Source: Cellulomonas bogoriensis 69B4 = DSM 16987
GTDB taxonomy: Bacteria > Actinomycetota > Actinomycetes > Actinomycetales > Cellulomonadaceae
DNA length: 64,000 nt
Direction: 5' to 3'
NCBI RefSeq assembly: GCF_000767165.1
Contig: NZ_AXCZ01000001.1
Span: 1 to 64,000 of the forward strand
Below the pieces are notes generated by a model. The model did not search any database and was not told the DNA's origin. It saw only the letters and a list, made by a program, of their open reading frames with translations. Shown here piece after piece: positions 57,875 through 64,000 of this stretch. The position numbers and the translations under genes are program-made. Position 1 is the stretch's first letter. Every line of letters starts with the position of its first letter.

Positions 57875-58005
57875 CCGCGTAGACCGCGGCCCCCGCGGAA
57901 CCCGCACCCGACCTCGGACGACGGTACCCCACGACACGCCCCGGGTGGCACCCGGGGCTCGCGGACACACGCTCGCGGTCATCGCGGCTCTGCCACTATG
58001 GACGG

Positions 58006-59223
58006 GTGACCCAGACACCTGCCGCTCCCAGGATCTCCCGTCGCGTCGGTGCCATCGCCGAGTCCGCGACGCTCGCCGTCGACTCCAAGGCCAAGGCCCT
58101 CAAGGCCGCCGGCCGGCCCGTGATCGGGTTCGGCGCCGGCGAGCCGGACTTCCCGACCCCGCAGTACGTCGTCGACGCCGCCGTCGCCTCCTGCTCCGCC
58201 CCGGCCAACCATCGCTACACCCCCGCCGCGGGGCTGCCCGACCTGCGCGAGGCCATCGCGGCCAAGACGCTGCGTGACTCCGGCTACGAGGTCGCCGCGA
58301 ACCAGGTCCTGGTGACCAACGGTGGCAAGCAGGCCGTGTACCAGGCCTTCGCGACGATCGTCGACCCCGGCGACGACGTCCTCCTCCCCGCTCCGTACTG
58401 GACCACCTACCCCGAGGCGATCCGCCTGGCCGGGGGCAACCCCGTCGAGGTGTTCGCCGGCGCCGACCAGCAGTACCTGGTCACGGTCGAGCAGCTGGAG
58501 GCCGCACGCACCGACCGCACCAAGGCCCTGCTGTTCTGCTCACCGTCCAACCCCACCGGCGCGGTGTACAGCCCCGAGCAGACCGAGGAGATCGGCCGCT
58601 GGGCGCTCGAGCACGGCATCTGGGTGATCACCGATGAGATCTACGAGCACCTGCTCTACGACGACGCGGCTTTCACCCCGATCGTGAAGGCGGTCCCCGA
58701 GCTCGCCGACACGACCATCGTCCTGAACGGGGTCGCCAAGACGTACGCCATGACCGGCTGGCGCGTGGGCTGGATGATCTCGCCGGTGGACGTCACCAAG
58801 GCGGCGACGAACCTCCAGTCCCACCTGTCCTCGAACGTCGCCAACGTGTCCCAGCGGGCCGCGATCGCCGCACTCACCGGTGACCTCACAGCCGTCGAGG
58901 AGATGCGGGCCGCGTTCGACCGGCGGCGCCGGACCATGGTCGAGATGCTCTCGGCCATCGACGGGGTCCACTGCCCCACCCCGACCGGGGCGTTCTACGC
59001 CTACCCCAGCGTCGAGGGAGTCCTGGGCCGCACGATCCGCGGCGTCACCCCGACCACGTCCGCCGAGCTCGCCGCGCTGATCCTGGACGAGGCCGAGGTC
59101 GCCGTAGTCCCCGGGGAGGCGTTCGGCCCCAGCGGCTACCTGCGGCTGTCCTACGCGCTGGGTGACGAGGACCTGGCCGAGGGCGTGGGCCGGATCCAGC
59201 GCCTGCTCGCCGAGGCCGGCTGA
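58006..59223 (+). CDS. aspC: Pyridoxal-phosphate aminotransferase, aspartate aminotransferase type
   Basis: 405 aa from GTG 58006. Fold type I features are [32 protein letters not shown] and the PLP-lysine in [22 protein letters not shown] near the C-terminus carries the carboxylate-binding Arg. It probably interconverts aspartate and oxaloacetate. There is no ribosome site; CACTAT lies seven bases before the start, so it may be leaderless. Its position next to tRNA-Trp-secE (divergent) is conserved. Confidence 0.92.
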   Translation: MTQTPAAPRISRRVGAIAESATLAVDSKAKALKAAGRPVIGFGAGEPDFPTPQYVVDAAVASCSAPANHRYTPAAGLPDLREAIAAKTLRDSGYEVAANQVLVTNGGKQAVYQAFATIVDPGDDVLLPAPYWTTYPEAIRLAGGNPVEVFAGADQQYLVTVEQLEAARTDRTKALLFCSPSNPTGAVYSPEQTEEIGRWALEHGIWVITDEIYEHLLYDDAAFTPIVKAVPELADTTIVLNGVAKTYAMTGWRVGWMISPVDVTKAATNLQSHLSSNVANVSQRAAIAALTGDLTAVEEMRAAFDRRRRTMVEMLSAIDGVHCPTPTGAFYAYPSVEGVLGRTIRGVTPTTSAELAALILDEAEVAVVPGEAFGPSGYLRLSYALGDEDLAEGVGRIQRLLAEAG

Positions 59224-59240
59224 GCCGACACGCACCACCC

Positions 59241-59276
59241 GGGACGGGGACCTGCCTCAGGGCGGGTCCCCGTCCC
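59241..59276 (+). terminator. Terminator after aspC
   Basis: A 16-bp stem (59241-59256 with 59261-59276, one G-T pair) with a TCAG loop, 17 bases after the aspC stop. Confidence 0.85.
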
Positions 59277-59322
59277 ACGTCGGGGGTGGCGCGGCACTCA
59301 CCGGCTCGGCCAGGATGACGCG

Positions 59323-60174
59323 GTGACCACCACCCCCGCCGTCCACGTGCGTGACCTACGCAAGCGGTACGGCACCAAGCAGGCGGTCGACGGCCTGGAC
59401 CTGACCGTCGAGCACGGGGAGATCGTCGCGGTCCTGGGCCCCAACGGCGCCGGCAAGACCACGACCGTCGAGATCCTCGAAGGGCACCGGACCCGCGACT
59501 CCGGCGAGGTCAGCGTCCTGGGCACGGACCCCGGGCGCGCCGACCGGACCTGGCGGTCCCGGATCGGTGTCGTCCTCCAGGACGCCCACGACCAGGCCGA
59601 GCTCACCGTGCGGGAGCTCGTGCGCCACTTCGCCCTCTACTACCCGCGCCCCAGGGACCCCGAGGAGCTGATCACCGCGGTCGGGCTGGCGGACAAGGCC
59701 CGGACCCGCACCCGCCACCTCTCCGGCGGGCAACGCCGGCGCCTCGACGTGGCACTGGGCATCGTCGGGCGACCCGAGCTGGTCTTCCTCGACGAGCCGA
59801 CCACCGGGTTCGACCCGCAGGCACGACGGTCCTTCTGGGACCTGGTGCGCCGCCTGCGGGACGACGGGGCCACGATCCTGCTCACCACCCACTACCTGGA
59901 GGAGGCCGACAACCTCGCCGACAGGTGCGCGGTGGTCCGCGACGGCACGGTCGTCGCCCTCGAGACGCCGGCGGCCCTGCGGGCCTCCGCGGCCGACCGG
60001 GTCCAGGTGCGCTGGACCGAGGACGGCGCACCCCGAGAGGTCGTCACCGCCACCCCGACCGCCGTGGTGCAGGAGCTCGCGTCCCGGCTCGGGGCCGAGG
60101 TCCCCGGGCTCCAGGTCCTGCGACCCACCCTGGAGGACGTCTACCTCTCGCTCGTGGGGGCCCAGGAGCCATGA
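59323..60174 (+). CDS. ABC exporter ATPase, DrrA/NatA-like
   Basis: 283 aa from GTG. Walker A GPNGAGKTTT, signature LSGGQRRR, Walker B LVFLDEP followed by TTGFDPQARR, and H-loop TTHYLEEAD identify the ABC-2 exporter class (drug or polysaccharide export). The C-terminal 70 residues form the extra domain of DrrA-like ATPases (LEDVYLSLVG). The stop overlaps the permease start (ATGA). The substrate is unknown. Confidence 0.92.
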   Translation: MTTTPAVHVRDLRKRYGTKQAVDGLDLTVEHGEIVAVLGPNGAGKTTTVEILEGHRTRDSGEVSVLGTDPGRADRTWRSRIGVVLQDAHDQAELTVRELVRHFALYYPRPRDPEELITAVGLADKARTRTRHLSGGQRRRLDVALGIVGRPELVFLDEPTTGFDPQARRSFWDLVRRLRDDGATILLTTHYLEEADNLADRCAVVRDGTVVALETPAALRASAADRVQVRWTEDGAPREVVTATPTAVVQELASRLGAEVPGLQVLRPTLEDVYLSLVGAQEP

Positions 60175-61013
60175 GCCGCACCACGCGCCCGCCACGCACC
60201 GCGCTGCCCGCCCTCCCCCGGCTGGCCCTGGCCCGCACCGGCCTGGAGATCCGGCAGTTCTTCCGGGAGCGCGACGCGGTCTTCTTCATCTTCGCCTACC
60301 CCATCGTCATGCTCGCGATCTTCGCGCTGGTGTTCGGGCAGGACGGGAACCGCGTCGGGCCCGAACCCGGTGTGCCGTTCGCGCAGTACTTCCTGCCCGG
60401 CATGATCGCCACCGGGGTGCTGCTGTCCAGCTTCCAGAACCTCGCGCTGAGCGTCTCGGAGGAGCGCGACACCCGGGCTCTGAAGCGCCTGCGCAGCACG
60501 CCCATGCCTCCCTCCGCGTACTTCCTGGGGAAGACCGGATCGGTGCTGGTCACCAGCGTCGTGCAGATGGGCCTGCTGGTCGCCGCGGGGGCGTGGCTGT
60601 TCGGGGTGGAGCTGCCCGAGGACCCCGACCGCTGGCTGACCTTCGGCTGGGTGTTCGTGCTCGGCACCGCCGCCGGTGCGGTGTGCGGGGTCGCGTTCTC
60701 CTCCATCCCGCGCTCGGCGCGATCGGCCGCGGCGGTCGTCACACCTGTGGTCATCGTCCTGCAGTTCATCTCCGGGGTGTTCTTCCCTTTCTACGACCTA
60801 CCCGGCTGGATGCAGCAGCTCGCCTCGCTGTTCCCGCTCAAGTGGATGGCGCAGGGGATGCGGTCGGTGTTCCTGCCCGACGCGGCCGTCGTCCTCGAGC
60901 CCGCCGGGTCCTGGGAGCACGACCGCATCGCCCTGGTCCTCCTGGCCTACCTGGTCGTGGGCCTGGTCGTCGGGGTGCGGACGTTCCGGTGGCTACGACG
61001 CGACGACGGGTGA
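60171..61013 (+). CDS. ABC-2 type exporter permease
   Basis: 280 aa from the ATG overlapping the ATPase stop. About six membrane segments, the cytoplasmic helix SEERDTRALKRLRSTPMPPS typical of ABC-2 permeases, and LQFISGVFFPFYDLPGWMQQ near the C-terminal half. It forms the membrane part of the exporter with the preceding ATPase. The nearest functional analogues are antibiotic or lipid exporters, but nothing here fixes the cargo. Confidence 0.9.
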   Translation: MSRTTRPPRTALPALPRLALARTGLEIRQFFRERDAVFFIFAYPIVMLAIFALVFGQDGNRVGPEPGVPFAQYFLPGMIATGVLLSSFQNLALSVSEERDTRALKRLRSTPMPPSAYFLGKTGSVLVTSVVQMGLLVAAGAWLFGVELPEDPDRWLTFGWVFVLGTAAGAVCGVAFSSIPRSARSAAAVVTPVVIVLQFISGVFFPFYDLPGWMQQLASLFPLKWMAQGMRSVFLPDAAVVLEPAGSWEHDRIALVLLAYLVVGLVVGVRTFRWLRRDDG

Positions 61014-61073
61014 GACCGGGTCCGGGGCACCGCACGACGGGCCGGGCGCGGCAGCCGCTGGCACACTGACCCG

Positions 61074-62168
61074 ATGCGTGACCTGGCCCGGCTCCCCAAG
61101 GCCCACCTGCACCTGCACTTCACCGGCTCGATGCGGCTGGCGACCCTGGCCGAGCTCGCCGCCCACCAGGGCATGCGCCTGCCGGCCGCCCTGCTCGACG
61201 GGAACCCCCTGCAGGTCCCGGCCGACGCACGCGGATGGTTCCGGTTCCAACGCCTCTACGACGCGGCGCGGGCGTGCGTGCGCTCCGAGGCGCACATGAG
61301 GCGGATCGTCGCCGAAGCCGCCGAGGACGACGCGGCCGAGGGGTCCGGCCGTCTGGAGATCCAGGTCGACCCCACGTCGTACGCGCCCTTCGTCGGTGGC
61401 CTCACCCCGGCCCTGGAGATCGTCATGGACGAGGCCCGGGCGGCCAGTGCCCGCACCGGTGTGGAGGTCGGCGTCGTGGTCGCCGCCTCTCGGATGCGGC
61501 ACCCGCTCGACGCGCGGACCCTGGCGCGCCTGGCCGCCAGGTACGCCGGTGACGGGCCCGGCCAGGTGGTGGGCTTCGGGCTGAGCAACGACGAGCGCAA
61601 GGGACGGACCAGCGAGTTCGCGCCGGCGTTCGCGATCGCGCGCAGAGCGGGCCTGGCATCCGTGCCGCACGGCGGCGAGCTGCTGGGGGCCGACCACGTG
61701 GGGGTCGTCCTGGAGCACCTGGAACCGGACCGGCTGGGCCACGGCGTCCGGGCCGTGGAGGACCCTCGGGTGCTGGACGACGTGGTGCGGCGGGGCGTGG
61801 CCCTGGAGGTCTGCCCCGCGTCCAACGTCTCCCTGGGGGTGTTCGCCGAGCACGAGCACCTTCCCCTGCGCCGGCTGGCATCCGCCGGCGCGACGCTCGC
61901 GCTGGGCGCGGACGACCCGCTGCTGTTCGGGTCACGCCTGGTCGAGCAGTACGAGGTCGCGCGCCGCGTCCACGGGCTGGACGACCGGGCGCTCGCCGAG
62001 CTGGCGCGGGGATCGGTCCGGGCCTCGCGCGCGACGCCGGGGACGACCCGCCGGCTGCTCGCAGGCATCGACCGCTGGCTCGCCGACCCGCACGGGCCCG
62101 GGACGGACGCTCAGAGCGAGCAGCCGACCAGCACCGGTTCCGGTTCGAGCGTGACCCCGAAGACCTGA
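61074..62168 (+). CDS. add: Adenosine deaminase family protein
   Basis: 364 aa. Metal-binding His13 and His15 lie in AHLHLHFTGS. Catalytic VPHGGEL replaces the more usual HAGE, and LGHGV, CPASNVSLGV and LGADDPLLFGS complete the site. It deaminates adenosine to inosine, or a related substrate; the variant active-site spellings leave some doubt on substrate. CACACT six bases before the ATG suggests a leaderless start. Its last 58 bases overlap the 3' end of the convergent murB. Confidence 0.85.
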   Translation: MRDLARLPKAHLHLHFTGSMRLATLAELAAHQGMRLPAALLDGNPLQVPADARGWFRFQRLYDAARACVRSEAHMRRIVAEAAEDDAAEGSGRLEIQVDPTSYAPFVGGLTPALEIVMDEARAASARTGVEVGVVVAASRMRHPLDARTLARLAARYAGDGPGQVVGFGLSNDERKGRTSEFAPAFAIARRAGLASVPHGGELLGADHVGVVLEHLEPDRLGHGVRAVEDPRVLDDVVRRGVALEVCPASNVSLGVFAEHEHLPLRRLASAGATLALGADDPLLFGSRLVEQYEVARRVHGLDDRALAELARGSVRASRATPGTTRRLLAGIDRWLADPHGPGTDAQSEQPTSTGSGSSVTPKT

Positions 62169-63256
62169 CGGACCCCGTCTCGGATCTCCCGTGCCAGTGC
62201 CAGGAGGTCCTGCGTGCGGCCACCGCCCCGGTGGGTCAGGGCCAGGGTGTGCTTGGTGGACAGGCCGACCACGCCGGGCAGGCCGTGGCCACGCCCGAAC
62301 CCGGCGTGCTCGATGAGCCAGGCGGCGCTGGTCTTGACCAGCTCGGGGTCGACCGCACCCAGGCTCGGTCCCGTGCTGCGCTCCGGCCGGGGCGCGCGCA
62401 CCGGGTAGCGGGGGGCGCCCTCGGGCAGGGTCGCGGCCAGCTCTGACGCCAGGACCGGGTTGGTGAAGAACGACCCCGCGCTCCACGTGTCGGGATCCTC
62501 GGCGTCCAGGACCATGCCCTTGCCGGCCCGAAGCTCCAGGACCGCGTCCCGCACCTCTGCCAGGGGCGCCCGGCCCCCGACCGGGACGTCCAGGCGTCGG
62601 GCGAGCTCGGCGTAGGCCACGGGGGTCGAGAGAGAACCGAGTCGCAGCTGCATACCGACCTCGAGCACCACGAAGCGCGGGCTGGGGTACCACGGGGTGG
62701 GGGCGCCGCCCGGACCGCGCAGGGAGCGCTTGAGGACCGAGGTGCGGTAGCCCAGGCCGAGGTCGGTGAGGGCGAGGGTCCGCACCCGTCCCTCCTGGCG
62801 GTCCAGGACGCGCACGGTGGACAGCACCCCGGCGACCTCCTGACCGTAGGCGCCGACGTTCTGCACCGGTGTGGCGCCCGTGGAGCCGGGGATTCCCGCG
62901 AGGGCCTCCACCCCGACCCACCCCTCGTCCACGGCGCGGTCCACGACCTGGCCCCACGGGGTGCCGGCGGTCACCGAGATGCTCGCGCCACCGCAGGTGT
63001 CGGCGGACTCCACCCGGACCTGCGCCCGCAGGTCCCGCACGACCAGGCCGTCGAAGCCGGCGTCGTCCACGACGAGGTTCGACCCACCTCCGAGCACGAG
63101 GACCGGTTCGCCGGCGGCGTCGGCGTCACGGACCGCGGCGACCAGCGCGGCCTCGTCGTCGGCCTCGACGTAACGGCCCACCGGGCCGCCCAGGCGCAGG
63201 GTGGTGAGCTCGGCGAGGGACGGAGCGGTGGCGCGGGGGGCAGGGTGGGTGGTCAC
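62111..63256 (-). CDS. murB: UDP-N-acetylenolpyruvoylglucosamine reductase
   Basis: 381 aa. FAD-binding LGGGSNLVV, AGIPGSTGATPVQNVGAYGQ, YRTSVLK, catalytic Ser in SAGSFFTNP and late Glu in LEPEPVLVG are present, giving a type I MurB. It makes UDP-MurNAc for peptidoglycan, downstream of the UDP-GlcNAc supplied by GlmS and GlmM. It starts at a GTG overlapping the stop of the MFS gene (GTGA), so the two may be coupled. Confidence 0.95.
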   Translation of the reverse strand: MTTHPAPRATAPSLAELTTLRLGGPVGRYVEADDEAALVAAVRDADAAGEPVLVLGGGSNLVVDDAGFDGLVVRDLRAQVRVESADTCGGASISVTAGTPWGQVVDRAVDEGWVGVEALAGIPGSTGATPVQNVGAYGQEVAGVLSTVRVLDRQEGRVRTLALTDLGLGYRTSVLKRSLRGPGGAPTPWYPSPRFVVLEVGMQLRLGSLSTPVAYAELARRLDVPVGGRAPLAEVRDAVLELRAGKGMVLDAEDPDTWSAGSFFTNPVLASELAATLPEGAPRYPVRAPRPERSTGPSLGAVDPELVKTSAAWLIEHAGFGRGHGLPGVVGLSTKHTLALTHRGGGRTQDLLALAREIRDGVRQVFGVTLEPEPVLVGCSL

Positions 63257-64000
63257 GGGTCCAGGCTAGGCGCCGGCCCGTCGCCCGACCGCACCGCTGT
63301 GGGCAACGGCGCCGCCGCACGCACCACGAGGAGCCCGACGACCACGGGCGCGGCGATCACCAGGAGCGCGCCCCGGTACCCCACGTGCTCGGCGACAAGC
63401 CCGAGCAGCGGGGGCCCGGCCAGGAACGCGCTGTACCCGACCGTGGCCACGACCGCCACGCGCGGAGCAGCCCTGGCGGGGTCGTCCGAGGCCGCGCTCA
63501 TGCCGACCGGGAACCCGAGCGCGGCACCGGCTCCCCAGGCCACGATCCCGACCACGGCGAGCCACAGCCACGGGGACATCCCGAAGACCAGCAGCCCGAT
63601 GAGCGCCAGGCTCGACGACAGCCGCAGCACCGGCACCCGACCGAACCGGTCCAGCAGGACCGTGCCGCCGAACCTCATCGCCGTCATCGCCGCCACGAAG
63701 ACCGCGAAGCCGAGTGCGCCCGCGGCGTCACCGGTACCGAACCCGTCGACGACCGCCAGCGCCACCCAGTCGTTGGCAGCGCCCTCGGTGAGCGCGGCCG
63801 CCAGGACGACGCACCCGATGAGCAGCGTGCGGGGCTCGCCCCAGGCCGACAAGGCACCACGACGGGGCTGCCCGGGTGCGGAGGCCGCCGGGTTGTGCGC
63901 GCCCTCGGGCAGGTACCGACGGACGCAGAGCAGGACCCCCACCACCGTGATCGACAGCGCCACGCCCAGATGGGCGGGTAGGGGCAGCCCTGCCCAGGCC
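63253..64000 (-). CDS. MFS-type transporter, C-terminal part (5' end beyond window)
   Basis: The frame is open to the right edge, about 249 codons visible. It shows at least six hydrophobic helices with short loops, one Gly/Ala-rich helix pair (LAVVGIVAWGAGAALGFPVGM) and a basic loop between membrane segments (LDRFGRVPVLRL), like the half-transporter repeat of the major facilitator superfamily. The stop overlaps the murB start. The substrate is unknown. Confidence 0.75.
   Translation of the reverse strand, partial: AWAGLPLPAHLGVALSITVVGVLLCVRRYLPEGAHNPAASAPGQPRRGALSAWGEPRTLLIGCVVLAAALTEGAANDWVALAVVDGFGTGDAAGALGFAVFVAAMTAMRFGGTVLLDRFGRVPVLRLSSSLALIGLLVFGMSPWLWLAVVGIVAWGAGAALGFPVGMSAASDDPARAAPRVAVVATVGYSAFLAGPPLLGLVAEHVGYRGALLVIAAPVVVGLLVVRAAAPLPTAVRSGDGPAPSLDP

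Overview
The window is 64 kb of very GC-rich DNA from an actinobacterium. The evidence is the run of genes aspC / tRNA-Trp / secE-nusG-rplKA / rplJL / rpoBC / rpsLG-fusA-tuf / S10-spc-alpha operons / truA / rplM-rpsI / glmM / glmS-acpS in the order usual for the phylum, plus actinobacterial marker families (DUF5709, F420-type LLM oxidoreductase, WXG100) and many GTG or TTG starts. Gene content and the absence of rpsD from the alpha operon suggest Micrococcales, possibly near Cellulomonadaceae. That placement is an inference.

Layout. 1-4.4 kb (minus): the 5' part of nnr, then a four-gene overlapping operon (lipoprotein, adaptor lipoprotein, ABC ATPase, ABC permease), and a small secreted protein. 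4.5-9.4 kb (plus): cobalamin-dependent methionine synthase metH with an unusual repeat-rich leader, and an LLM-class oxidoreductase. 9.4-17.1 kb: envelope and cofactor housekeeping on minus (membrane protein, acpS, glmS, dedA, def, glmM), with coaA on plus. 17.3-18.3 kb: rplM-rpsI. 18.5-23.1 kb: a small locus with WXG-type (ESX/type VII-like) proteins, a membrane protein and a DUF5709 protein. 23.1-24.8 kb: truA and an alpha/beta hydrolase.

24.9-57.7 kb (all minus) is the translation and transcription core. In transcription order it runs tRNA-Trp, secE, nusG, rplK, rplA | rplJ, rplL | rpoB, rpoC | rpsL, rpsG, fusA, tuf | rpsJ through rpsQ (S10 operon) | rplN through rplO (spc) | secY, adk, map | infA, rpmJ, rpsM, rpsK | rpoA, rplQ. 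Bars mark boundaries; most have a visible promoter, a hairpin terminator, or both. 58.0-64 kb: an aspC-type aminotransferase, a DrrAB-like ABC exporter, adenosine deaminase, murB, and the C-terminal part of an MFS transporter.

The most interesting non-routine items are: a 27-nt leader element shared by the rpsL and rpsJ operons; three copies of a 14-nt arm in the metH leader that can form two mutually exclusive hairpins; the ESX-like locus with a 20-bp palindrome over the WXG100 promoter region; an L10 leader with an attenuator-like hairpin; and a roughly 10-kb block separating acpS from nnr. No insertion sequence, CRISPR array, prophage or rRNA gene was seen.
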